The notes below the pieces were generated by a model. That model saw nothing but the letters and a program-made list of their open reading frames with translations, did no database searches and was not told the DNA's origin. The translations under genes were made by a program, and so were the position numbers. 64,000 bases of DNA, taken from Begonia masoniana. Taxonomy: Eukaryota > Streptophyta > Magnoliopsida > Cucurbitales > Begoniaceae. Every line of letters starts with the position of its first letter. The first letter of the stretch is position 1. This document shows positions 10,702 through 22,633 of this stretch, piece by piece. The DNA is taken from the NCBI GenBank assembly GCA_022432975.1, contig CM039508.1:44977646-45041645 (forward strand), given 5' to 3'.

Positions 10702-13700
10702 ATGATGACTGGTGGTATTTCTGATATTAAATGTGAGATTTCCGAACTTGTGGGTGATAACTATAAGGTCTGAAAAGAGAGGATTCTTCTTCATTTGGGA
10801 TTCTTAGATATTGATGATGCTATAAGGAAAGACGAGCCAATCATTGATGATTAGAGTACTTTGGATGATTTAACTCTTTATGAACGATGGGAACGGTCTA
10901 ACCGTCTCAATATGATGTTCATAAAGACTAAATTATCTGAAAGTATTCGTGGTTCGATTGAGGAGCATAAGAATGTCAAAGCATTACTGAATGCAATTGA
11001 TGAGCAGTTTGTGACTTCTGATAAAGCTCTTGCCAGTACCCTTATAATCAAATTCACATCCACGAAGCTCACTACAGTAAAAGGTGTGTGTGAGCACATC
11101 ATGAAGATAAGGACATTGTGGCTCAGCTTAAAAGACTTGAGGTTGAGATGTCAGAGTCTTTCTTGGTGCATTACATACTGGCGACCCTTCCATCAGCATA
11201 TGGAGCCTTTAAGATTTCCTATAACACACATAAGGAGACATGATCAATTAATGAACTTATGACCATGTGTGTTCAGGAAGAGAATAGGCTGTCTATGGAT
11301 TTAGGTGAGAGTGCACTTACAGTTACATATGAGAAGGACCACAAAGCTCGTAAGCCAAAGGAAAAAGGGAAAATACCGGCAATCGGAGGGATTAAGAAAG
11401 ACCCGAAGGAAATAAGGTGCTTCTTTTGTAACAAGAAGGGGCACATTAAGAAAGATTGCCTGAAGTTTCCAATATGGCTTGAGAAGAAAGGTAATTTGAT
11501 CTCTTTTGTCTGTTATGAATCTAATATGGTTGATATTAATTATAACACATGGTGGATTGATTCTGGTTCTACAATTCATGTTTCTAATACCTTATAGGGT
11601 ATGCGAAACCTAAGGAAGCCAACTCCAAATGAAGAAGGCATCTATTCCGGAAATGGGATGCAATCACGTGTGGAGGCAATTGGGACATGTTGTTTAGTTT
11701 TAAACAGTGGTTTTAATTTGTATTTGGAAAAGACTTTTTATGTTCGTAACTTTTCTAAGAATTTAATTTCTATTTCAAAACTTGTATCTTTGGGATACTC
11801 TTTCAACTTTTATGGAACATCGTTTGATTTGTTTTATAAATCTAGTAATGTTGGGAGTGGTACATTGTTGAATGGTCTTTTCTCTGTTAATTTACAAAAT
11901 GACACTGCTTATAATGTTGTACATGTTCAATCTGGCATAAAACGTTGTGTTATAAATGAGGATTCTTCTACTTTGTGGCATCGGAGATTGGGACATATCT
12001 CTATTGAAAGGATTAAGATATTAGTAAAAGATAGAGTACTTAGTACTTTAGATTTTACTGATTTTGATACCTGTGTAGACTGCATTAAGAGAAAGAAGAC
12101 CAATAAATCCAAGAAAGGTGCTACGAGAAGTACAACCACTTTAGAAATCATCCATTCAGATATTTGTTGTCCTGATATGGATATGCATGGTCCGAAATAC
12201 TTCATCTCTTTCATTGATGATTACTCGCGATATATGTACATCTACTTTCTTCATTCTAAAGATGAAGCTTTAGACGCCTTTAAGATTTTTAAGGCGGAAG
12301 TAGAGAAATAATGCGATAAGCAAATTAAGATCGTGAGAACAGATAGAGGTGGAGAATATTATGGTAGATACACTGAGAAGGGACAATCGGCTGGTCCATT
12401 TGCAAAGTTTCTTCAAGAGCATGGGATTGTGCCCCAATACACTATGTCTAGTTCTCTGGACCAGAATGGTGTTGCAGAAAGAAGAAACCGAACATTGATG
12501 GACATGGTGCGGAGTATGCAGAGTAACTCCAATCTTCCAAAGTCATTATGGATTGATGCTCTTAAGATGGCTGTGTATATATTAAACCGAGTTCCAACCA
12601 AGGCTGTCCCAAAGACGCCATTTGAGTTATGGAAAGGTTGGAAACCGAGTTTGTGACATATACGCGTTTGGGGATGCCCGTGTGAAGTAAGAGTCTATAA
12701 TCCGCAAGAAAAGAAACTGGACCCAAGGACTATTAGTGGCTATTTCATTGGATATGCCGAAAGATCTAAGGGGTACAGATTCTATTGTCCTTCTCACAGC
12801 ACTAGAATTGTGGAATCAAGAAATGCAAAATTTCTTGAGAATGACTTGATCGGTGGGAACGATCGATCCTGGAACATCGTTTCAGATAATGATCATTTAG
12901 AAGCACAACCATCGTGCTCAAGTAATAGATTAATTGTTATTCACAACAACCCTTGAGACCAACCGGCTGTTGTGAGAACAATCGCTGAAATTCCACAAGT
13001 TGTTGATAATGAGCCAGTAGATCAGATTGCTCAGGAGTTACCTGAAATAGTTGTACAACCGGTTGATCAACAAATTCTACAAGATGATATTGATCCAACA
13101 TTAAGGAGATCTACTAGAGTAAAGAAGTCAGCGATTTCTAGTGATTATGTTGTGTATTTGCAAGAATTGGATTTTAATGTCGGAGCCGAAAATGATCCTG
13201 AAACATTTTCGCAAGCCATAAGTTGTGCAGAGTCAAGATTCTGGCATGATACCATGAAGGATGAAATGGATTCTATGGCTGTTAATGAAGTCTGGGATCT
13301 TGTCACGTTGCCTGATGGTGTAAAAACCATAGGATGCAAATGGGTCTTTAAGACAAAGAAAGACTCAATGGACAACATTGAAAGATATAAAGCTAGACTT
13401 GTTGCTAAAGGATTCACTCAGAGAGAAGGAATCGACTACAAGGAGACATTTTCTCCTGTATCTAAGAAAGATTCTTTTTGCATAATCATGGCATTAGTTG
13501 CACATTTTGATTTAGAGTTGCAATAAATGGATGTGAAAACGGCATTTCTTAATGTAGAATTGGAGGAAGAGGTATACATGAAACAACCTGAAGGATTTTC
13601 CTCTAGTAGTGGTGAGCATTTGGTGTGCAAGCTTAATAAATCTATATATGGATTGAGGCAAGCTTCTCGTCAATGGTATTTGAAATTCCATGATGTTATC

Positions 13701-14765
13701 TCTTCGTTTGGTTTTGTAGAGAATGTTATGGATCATTGTATATACCAAAAGATCAGTGGGAGTAAGCTTTGTTTCCTTGTTCTGTATGTAGGTGATATTT
13801 TACTTACAGCTAATGACAAGGGTTTGTTATATGAGGTGAAACAATTTCTCTCTAAGAATTTCGACATGAAGGATATGGGTGATGCGTCTTATGTCATTGT
13901 CATTAAGATATATAGAGACAGAGATAGAGGTGTTTTGAGTCTGTCTCAAGAAACCTATATCAATAAGGTTTTAGAGAGATTTCGGATGAAAGATTGTTAA
14001 CCAAGTGTAGCTCCCGTTGTTAAGGGTGATAAGTTTGGTTTGGACCAATGCCCAAGGAATGATCTCGAAAGGGAACAAATGAAAAACATTTCATATGTTT
14101 CTACTGTTGGAAGCCTGATGTATGCTCAGGTCTGCACAAAACCTGACATTGCATTTGTTGTTGGGGTATTGGGAAGATATCAGAGTAATCCAGGTTTAGA
14201 CCACTGAAAGGCTGCAAAGAAAGTGATGAGATACCTTCAAGGAATGAAGGATTACATGCTTATATTCAGAAGGACTGATACTCTAGAGGTGGTGGGCTAT
14301 TCCGATGCGGACTTTGCCCGATGTGTTGATTCACGAAAATTGACATCTGGTTATGTTTTCATGCTAGCTGATGGAGCTGTATCGTGGAGGAGTGCAAAGC
14401 AGACATTGACTACTACTTCCACCATGGAGGCCGAGTTTGTATCATGTTTTGAGGCTATTTCGCATGGTGTATGGATGAAGAGTTTCATTGCTGGGCTTAG
14501 GATTGTTGTTTCCATCTCTAGGCCATTTAAGTTGTTTTGTGACAACTCAGCTGCGATTTTTATGGCTAAGAACAATAAGAGTGGTAGTCGAAGTAAACAC
14601 ATCGACATTGAGTACTTAGCCATTAGAGAACGTGTTAAGGAAAAGAAAGTGGTCATTGAGCACATTAGCACTGATTTGATGATTGCAGATCCTTTGACTA
14701 AAGGCATGCCACCAAAGAAATTCAAGGATCATGTAGAACAAATGAGACTTAGTTCCATTTTCTGA
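10702..14765 (+). pseudogene. Copia gag-pol polyprotein with stops
   Basis: Gag begins at about 10702, with stops near 10771 and 10852. The frame changes between about 11100 and 11260. From 11259 to 14765 one frame runs through, broken only by in-frame stops (ends at 11597, 12311, 12656, near 12956, 13526, 14000 and near 14207). Domains in order: CCHC knuckle (CFFCNKKGHIKKDC), aspartic protease (WWIDSGST), integrase zinc-binding (LWHRRLGHIS) and catalytic core ([15 protein letters not shown]), RT (KWVFKTKK to YVGDILL, where the usual YVDD is changed to YVGD) and RNase H (GYSDADFA, SKHIDIEYLAIRE). The number of stops and the RT active-site change mean that it is non-functional. Confidence 0.9.
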
Positions 14766-14910
14766 TTTTATTTCGTTGTAAGGACGAATGATTTAGTGAA
14801 ACTCTATTAGTGATAATTTCTCATATTGATTTTCTTATTATGCACATATTGATTATTTGAGAAATATCATTAAAGTTTGGACCTAGAATAAACATAGGGT
14901 TTATTCATTA

Positions 14911-14956
14911 TGTTTTTTTTTTTTTTGTTTTTTTTTTTTTTTGTTTTTTTTTTTTT

Positions 14957-14987
<31 letters not shown>

Positions 14988-15412
14988 TTGTTTTTTTTTT
15001 TTTTGTTTTTTTTTTTTTGTTTTTTTTTTTTTGTTTTTTTTTTTTTGTTTTTTTTTTTTTTGTTTTTTTTTTTTTTTTTGTTTTTTTTTTTTTGTTTTTT
15101 TTTTTTTGTTTTTTTTTTTTTGTTTTTTTTTTTTTTGTTTTTTTTTTTTTGTTTTTTTTTTTTTGTTTTTTTTTTTTTTGTTTTTTTTTTTTTGTTTTTT
15201 TTTTTTTGTTTTTTTTTTTTTTTTTTTTGTTTTTTTTTTTTTTGTTTTTTTTTTTTTTTGTTTTTTTTTTTTTTTGTTTTTTTTTTTTTGTTTTTTTTTT
15301 TTTGTTTTTTTTTTTTTTGTTTTTTTTTTTTTTTTTTTTGTTTTTTTTTTTTTGTTTTTTTTTTTTTGTTTTTTTTTTTTTGTTTTTTTTTTTTTTTTTT
15401 TTGTTTTTTTTT
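14911..15412 (+). repeat. Poly-T array punctuated by single Gs
   Basis: About three dozen tandem units of one G followed by roughly 11-22 T, most often 12 or 13 T. It lies between RNase H and the 3' LTR of the Copia element and has no coding meaning; the long poly-F and poly-K readings are by-products. Confidence 0.93.
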
Positions 15413-15540
15413 TACGGGTTATTGTTGAGAAATGCGATGCATTGTGATACATGGAAGATAATACTCATTTTATTAGAGGACTTATCGCTATGATTCATGT
15501 GTCATATTTCTCATTGTGATACATGTTTGGATTTATTAAC

Positions 15541-15552
15541 TAAGTGGGAGAA
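15541..15552 (+). other. Copia polypurine tract
   Basis: The purine-rich AAGTGGGAGAA directly precedes the 3' LTR TG, as expected for the plus-strand primer. Confidence 0.8.
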
Positions 15553-15885
15553 TGTTGGATATAATTATCTTCTCATATGGTTTGGTTTAATAAATACAAT
15601 TAAATATAAAAATAATATGTGTATAACTGCCCATAGACGTGAGTTTCTCTCTGATGGTTAGAGGATATTAAGGAAACGTAAAAACGGTTTGGGTCCCTAA
15701 GCCACAATCTCGATCATTCTGTGAAACACCATCAACAGAGAGGTTTTTAGGCTTAGAAGAACCAAAACCAAAAGCTTGAAACGGGAATGGCCGGAGGTAC
15801 GTTCGATTATTCAATTCCGCACTAGATCTAATTCTTTCACGTTGAGAATGGTTAGATCGTTAAGTTTGTTCATCTTTAATTTACA
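15553..15885 (+). repeat. Copia 3' LTR
   Basis: It starts TGTTGGATAT and ends TTTACA. It is the same length as the 5' LTR and is followed by the target duplication CAAAC. Confidence 0.93.
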
Positions 15886-15890
15886 CAAAC

Positions 15891-17745
15891 AACAGTGCTA
15901 CTAAAGGAGGAAATATGCATCTAATTTTTTTCTCTAATTGTTTATCTTTATATTACGTTAAAGCTATGCCTTTGTAGGATTCTATCCTTTCCCGTTGAAC
16001 TATTCTATCTTATGATGTAATGGAACAGTATTTTTTTGGTTTAAAGAAACTTCAACGTTTTGTTGCTCTAGTAGCACATTCTTTTATTAGGTAGGATATA
16101 AACCATCATGCATATTGACAACTGAACCAACATAAGTAAAAAAAAGAAAGTATTACCAAAACTTTGGCACGCAACTTCTTTGAGGATGGTTTAATATGCT
16201 AATATATTGTAAACTTTCATATCACAGATTATGGCTCCCAAATGCATTCGCATAACAACATAAAGCTTATTGTCAACTATTCAAACTCCAAATCTAGACA
16301 AATTTATTGAGCAACTCTGTTCGAGTGGATCGCCATCGAAATAATTCAATGCTGAGCAGATTCCATTTCTAGCTAATTACCTAAATCAAGCATAGTCATT
16401 ATGACATTTATTTTATTGTTGCTCATTTACTACTAGGCACTCACTTCTCACACTAGTGATATGAACAATGAGTGAGCTATTTTGCTTTATGCTCTTCATA
16501 AGGGGATGGCAATTGACGTTCAAAAAATGATAAGTGGAGAAGTAGTCCATTGTGCTTACTACTTCTAATTTGGGGCTTCATTTTCCAACATTAATTATTA
16601 AATTGTTCTCTCAAGCCAAACTTCCCCATGAGCACGAAGATGAAAGGACCAGATTAAACCGAAAAAAATCAAAGAAGATCGAAGCAAACCATAGAAAACT
16701 GAAAAAACAGGACCCAAAATCGAAGAAAACCAAAAACAACATAAACACTCAAAATCGAACAGAAAACCGAAGTTTGATTTTAGTTGGTTTTCCACAGCCC
16801 TCGATTTGGTTTCAGTTTCCCAATTCCAAAACCGAACCGAGTTGGTTCGGTTCGAATTCATCCAAAAATTGAACCAAACCGATTTCATTTATACCATAGA
16901 TCTATATCATTGTTCTCTATTCTTGATGTCAAGTCATTTCAATTGGATTATTGCAAGAGATAAAATTTTTTTGAAAATCCTTGAAAATTTTGGAAGATTT
17001 TTTGGAGTTATGATTTGTTTTTTAGGCTGATTTGTTATTACAAAATATCAAAATATGTGAGATATCTTTTTGAATTTTGTGATATCCATAATTTTCTATT
17101 TAATTAAGAGTGAATATTTTTGTTGAAATCAGTGATTTTGAGTCATATATTTTGTTGAAAAAAGTGTGCTTAGAACGATGAGATCTTTGAAGTAGATCTT
17201 TTTCTTTTGAGTTGAGATTCAATATTTTGTTATAACAAGATAACAATAGCGGAATTACAAAAAAATTTAAGAGCTAATTTGATATGGCATGTCAATGCGA
17301 GATATATTTGCATAAATTTAGATGACACTTTGTGGGATTAGAAAATGTCATCATCGTGCTCTGAAACTCTTTCTATCATATCTTTCGATTCACAATGCAT
17401 TTGGTTGAGATAATTGAAGGCATTATTGTCCACATCTTGGAACTGTTACTTATCAAATGCAAAAACAACATGTTTTGACAGAGTTACAACCGTCCAAAGA
17501 CAAATCCCGTTTTCGCCTTAGATTTTTTTTTTTTTTTTTTTTTATATTATTATTATGCAATTAGCCATCTTTTCTATTTTGATGGTGCTTCTTTGTTGGG
17601 TTTCTTCTCCGAGAGAAGAGCATGTCGACGTAGAGAGTAAATATCAGGTGCTGGCACGTGCGTTTTAACGGACCGCTAATGGTGAGGGGAATTGTTGCAA
17701 ATGAACGAAGTTGTTAATTGATAAAGTTAAAAATTTAACGTGTGA
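15891..17745. other. Intergenic, no gene recognised
   Basis: This is AT-rich sequence. At 16640-16890 many AACCGAA/TTCGGTT-type words occur, as in plant hAT-related MITE ends, but I could not find matching termini. A T-run lies at 17524-17543. Short ORFs look random. Confidence 0.5.
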
Positions 17746-17754
17746 TTTTAATAA

Positions 17755-19025
17755 GGGAAAAATGCAAAAAAAGGAAACATGTTTAGGAAATAAGCAAAAA
17801 AGGGACAAATGTTTGGTTTTAGGCAAAAGAAGGAAAGTTGTTTGGGAAATAGGCAAAAAAAGGAAAATCCGGCGGTTTTTTGATTTTGGCACGGCCAGAG
17901 GCCGGCTGGTCCGTCGAACCAGCCGGCCTCTAATTTTTTTATTAAAAAACAAAGGAGAGGCCGGTTGGTCGTCAGACCAGCCGGCCTCTCTCTTTTTTTT
18001 TTATTAAAAAATCAAAGGAGAGGCCGGCTGGTCTTCAGACCAGCCGGCCTTTCTTTCTTTTTTTAATTAAAAAAATTATAAAACATATTTTTTATTTTAA
18101 TATGGTGGATTAATTTTAAAAAAATAGTAAATGATATTCAATTTACTTGATATTTTTACCACACGTTCACCACAGTAGGAGACGATAATCGGGAAAGTTT
18201 CGTGATTTTTTGACGCTCGTACGATTTATTGTAATTTTATTTATTTATTTGATAAAATAAATATAATAAATCGTACAAGCGTTAAACAATCACGAAACTT
18301 TTCACATAATCTTCCCATAATGTGATGAACATGTGCTAAACATTTCAAGTATATTAAATATCGTTTACTATTTTTCCCTAAAAGTAATTTTAGTATCTTC
18401 TTTATTTTATAAATTAATTTTAAAACAAATAGCAAACGATATTTAATATACTTGAAATGTTTACCACATGTTCATCACATTATGAGAAGATTATGTGAAA
18501 AGTTTTGTGATTGTTTAACGCTTGTACGATTTATTATATTTATTTTATCAAATAAATAAATAAAATTACAATAAATCGTACGAGCGTCAAAAAATCACGA
18601 AACTTTCCCGATTATCGTCTCCTACTGTGGTGAACGTGTGGTAAAAATATCAAGTAAATTGAATATCATTTGCTATTTTTTAAAAATTAATCCGCCGTAT
18701 TAAAATAAAAAATATGTTTTATAATTTTTTTAATTAAAAAAAGAAAGAGAGGCCAGCTGGTCTGAAGACCAGCCGGCCTCTCCTTTGGTTTTTTAATAAA
18801 AAAAAAAAGAGAGAGGCCGGCTGGTCTGACGACCAGCCGGCCTCTCCTTTGTTTTTTAATAAAAAAATTAGAGGCCGGCTGGTCGCCGTGCCAAAATCAA
18901 AAAGCCGCCGGATTTTCCTTTTTTTGCCTATTTCCCAAACAACTTTCCTTCTTTTGCCTAAAACCAAACATTTGTCCCTTTTTTGCCTATTTCCTAAACT
19001 TGTTTCCTTTTTTTGCATTTTTCCC
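17755..19025. mobile_element. Foldback element with nested hairpins and 9-bp TSD
   Basis: Two arms of about 630 bp (17755-18385 and 18400-19025) are near-perfect reverse complements around a short centre. Both ends start GGGAAAAATGC, and TTTTAATAA flanks the element (17746-17754, 19026-19034). The 9-bp duplication and GGG ends suggest a MULE-derived foldback. Each arm holds three short palindromes built on GAGGCCGGCTGGTC plus its complement, separated by A/T-rich spacers; in the right arm the innermost-equivalent copy near 18870 has lost its second half. No coding sequence is evident. Confidence 0.88.
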
Positions 19026-19292
19026 TTTTAATAATTACTCTTATTTATGTTAAATATTGGTTTTACATGCTTTGAAGTGGGTGTAGATAATAATTTGAAT
19101 TGATATTTGACGAACCAATCAACACTTCCTTAGTACGACAGCTGAATAATGAACTTGTAATATAATCCAAGTTGAACCAATAATGAACTTAAATATTGGC
19201 TCTGAATTAGATTCTTTCTACGTAAACGAATACGTCCAAACTCACTGCTGCCTTTCCGTTCTCTTCAGAGGTTCAATTTCTCAAAAGTATCG

Positions 19293-19841
<549 letters not shown>

Positions 19842-19863
19842 CTTTCTCTTAAAATTTGCTCCC

Positions 19864-20442
19864 ATGGAAACGAGGGTTTCTCTTTCAGTCGTCGTCGTCT
19901 GCGTTGCTTTGGCAGCCACACTGAGATGGGTATGGAGGATGGCGAACTGGGCATGGCTGAAACCCAAGAAGCTAGAGAGATATCTGAGGAAGCAAGGATT
20001 GACCGGAAAGCCTTACCGGATTTTGTTCGGAGATTTGAAGGAGGAGACAAAGATGAGAGAGGAAGCCAAGTCTCAGCCGATCAACTTCTCAAACGATATT
20101 TTAGCTCGAGTTCTTCCTCTGCAGCACCAGATGCTCAAAACCCACGGTTTGTTCTATCAAAAGCTGACTCATTTTTTTCTGTAAAATCTGTTTGGTTACC
20201 CAGAAAATATGCGGGAGAGTGCAGGGAAAAACTTTTTCATGTGGGTTGGACCGAAACCCAGAGTAAATATCACAGACCCAAATCAGATCAAGGCAATATT
20301 TTCCAACGTGAACGAGTTCGAGAAAGAAGATCCTCATCCCCAAGTTGTATTGCTCGCTCCTGGTCTTGTCACTTATGGCGGAGCCAAATGGGCTAAACAC
20401 AGAAGAATCATCAATCCCGCCTTCCATTCTGAAAAATTGAAG
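19864..20442 (+). CDS. CYP72-type cytochrome P450, exons 1-2
   Basis: Exon 1 (19864-20146) starts METRVSLS, has a hydrophobic ER anchor at residues 5-20, then the CYP72-typical WLKPKKLERYLRKQGLTG. A GT follows at 20147. Exon 2 (20204-20442) contains KNFFMWVGPKPRVNITDP and KWAKHRRIINPAFH, with GT at 20443. Phases are 1 and 0 and fit the family. Intron 1 would be only 57 bp, unusually short. The start is chosen over the in-frame ATG at 19183 because that one would add a Ser-Leu repeat. With exons 3-5 (44845-46820) the total is 527 residues, a normal P450 length. Family role: ER monooxygenase, often acting on terpenoids or hormones; the substrate is unknown. Confidence 0.85.
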
Positions 20443-20522
20443 GTCATATTCATGGTTTTTCAGAATTTGGTTGTTAGGCCTCTTTAGAAATATATAATAA
20501 GGAAGGTAAACGCGGAGTTAAC

Positions 20523-21910
20523 TGATAGGGTCTCTGTACTTATCAAACAAACAACCACATATATTGCAATTCCAGAAATTGAATTACAACAGCGCACTCC
20601 CGATCTTACCAATTGTAGAGGATTTCGAGAGCCTCTACCCCTCTCCCACTTTTCCCACTATTATTCCACCCCTCACCCACTCATTTTCCCCCACTTATAT
20701 AATCAACTAGATAACCAACTCATAACCAATTATTAAACTAAATACCCCAAATACCCCTAGATAACTAACTAGATAACTACCCATATAACTACTAGATAAC
20801 TATAATATTACCCTTCCCTAATATATTCCTAACAATACCGGCTGCCTAAAATTCCACCTTGTCCTCAAGGTGGGATTAAAAATCTTAAATCCACAGCAGC
20901 GTACGTATGCAGTGAGGGTCGAATTCGGATTGGGCTTGCTGGAAGATTTTGGCCCACAAACTGGATTGGTGACTGGGCTATTAAGCCCAGTTTGTGTGGG
21001 CTGGCCTCACTCTTCCCTGTACCCGGTCCAGTTGGTTGAAGAAGGCCCAATTTCTTTTCATCCCTCTGAGCCGCTTCTTCCTCCTCTGCATGGGTGACGG
21101 CATCGCGAATCAAGAGAGAGAGAAAATTCGGGAGAACCTCTCGAGTCTCTTCAGAATTTAGGCCGCTGATCCTCTTCACACCGCCTCTCCAAGCCAGACC
21201 ACGAATCGACGGCTTCGTGATGTTACCAGAAGCTGATTTCGTGGGTCGAGTTGCGCACGCAGATGAAGCAAACGCCAGGAACCGCGCTGGGCTTGCCGGA
21301 AGGGCTCGGACCGGGGCTGGCTGAGTGACCGCTGGGGTCGCTGGGCTGGGTCGTCGAATCTCCAACCGCACCGGCTCTCCTTGCACAGCTGCTGCTAGCG
21401 AATCAAATTTCGCCATAAGCAGGGTCATAGTTCTTTCCAACTCTGGCAGCCGAGAGATGCTTGCTTTGATGGAATCCATCTCCTGCCGTAAAGCGTTCTG
21501 AGTCCCAGTCATTGCCTCAACACCCGTGCCTTGTCTTCCTGCCTCTCCTTCAATTGGTTTCTTGTCTACCATTCTCCAGGAACAATGCTCTGATACCATT
21601 GATAGGGTCTCTGTACTTATCAAACAAACAACCACATATATTGCAATTCCAGAAATTGAATTACAACAGCACACTCCCGATCTTACCAATTGTAGAGGAT
21701 TTCGAGAGCCTCTACCCCTCTCCCACTTTTCCCACTATTATTCCACCCCTCACCCACTCACTTTCCCCCACTTATATCACTGATATCAATAACCAACTCA
21801 TACCAATTATTAAACTAAATACCCAAATACCCCTAGATAACTAACTAGATAACTACCCATATAACTACTAGATAACTATAATATTACCCTCCCCTAATAT
21901 ATTCCTAACA
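20523..21910 (-). mobile_element. Non-autonomous Gypsy-derived LTR element (TR-GAG/TRIM-like)
   Basis: Direct repeats at 20523-20834 and 21600-21910 (about 311 bp, over 95% alike by eye) are flanked by TTAAC (20518-20522, 21911-21915). On the minus strand a TGGTATCAGAGCA primer site follows the 5' LTR (21586-21598). The interior of about 765 bp holds a gag-like N terminus and, near the 3' LTR, a reading LEDKV as at the end of Gypsy pol. This suggests an internal deletion derivative that moves with proteins from relatives. Confidence 0.88.
20865..21571 (-). CDS. Gag-like N-terminal protein of the deletion element
   Basis: The ORF on the minus strand is open from 21689 to 20865. The likely start is the methionine at 21571, 15 bp after the primer site, giving about 235 residues. 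It begins [17 protein letters not shown] and has a short helical segment with [20 protein letters not shown], like the N terminus of Gypsy gag-pol proteins, followed by Pro/Ala-rich sequence. No CCHC knuckle, protease, RT or integrase is present. Function as a packaging-competent gag is doubtful. Confidence 0.5.
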
Positions 21911-21920
21911 TTAACATGCT

Positions 21921-22440
21921 AGGAAAATTACTGATTATCATCGCAAAATATACATTTTTTTTTACATGAAACCTTAAAGTATCAAAATTAACAATCTAAA
22001 CCTAAAACTATAAAAAAACATAACAAAACAAACTCTATCGTTCGTCCGATTTGCGTCCGGTATCTATTTTGGCCGTATATCGGACGGACGGAAAACAATA
22101 GTGTACATCCGTTTTAAATTTTTTGTCGTATACCGGACGAACGTTTCAAAATAAAGACCGTCCGGTACATATTACGGACGGACACATGAAAAATTCGTCC
22201 GTCCGTACGTAACTTTTGTCGTGGCAGTCGACGCGCGGATCTGACGGACTCTGTATTTAAGCATTCATCTGTTATTTTTAAGGCGTTCTAAATTAGAGGC
22301 TGAAATTTGACATTTCACCGCGCCAAAAAATAATTTTCTCTCGACTCTCTTGCAAATTTTTGCATATTTGCGACTGAAAAACACTTCAGGTAATAACTTT
22401 CTCCATTCTCATTAATTTAGTTCAATTTTTATCGTAAATA
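21921..22440 (+). repeat. MULE left terminal inverted repeat
   Basis: It is the reverse complement of about 43960-44500, with scattered substitutions. Several CGGACGGAC/GTCCGTCCG motifs occur at 22036-22210. Confidence 0.85.
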
Positions 22441-22633
22441 ACTCACAAATTCGTGCACTATTTGAAACTGTACATTAGGGCTATTTACCGGACGGACGCT
22501 CTGAAATACCGAACAGACTCACTGAAATAGGGTCTGTCAGGTAAACAGCCCTGAAGACCGTTTCAAATAGGCTAGAAATTGCGAGTTATTTGAGGCTAAT
22601 TTCGAAAATTCCCAAATTGCAGAATATACTGAA

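Larger units (their letters stand above)
8544..15885 (+). mobile_element. Complete Ty1/Copia retrotransposon (inactivated)
   Basis: Two 333-bp LTRs (8544-8876 and 15553-15885) are flanked by the 5-bp duplication CAAAC (8539-8543, 15886-15890). By eye the LTRs differ at about 15 positions, near 95% identity; the 5' LTR starts TA instead of TG. A PBS matching initiator tRNA-Met follows the 5' LTR and a purine tract precedes the 3' LTR. Domain order gag, protease, integrase, RT, RNase H identifies Copia, resembling TNT1-94-annotated polyproteins. Between PBS and gag there is a local duplication (about 9095-9150 and 9172-9223) and a Pack-MULE. Many stops show that it is dead. Confidence 0.92.

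Noticed and set aside
14901..15493. Poly-Phe and poly-Lys ORFs
   Set aside because: Artefacts of the T/G array.
16552..16888. ORFs at 16552-16888 on both strands
   Set aside because: Low-complexity AACCGAA-type repeats open both strands; no domain.
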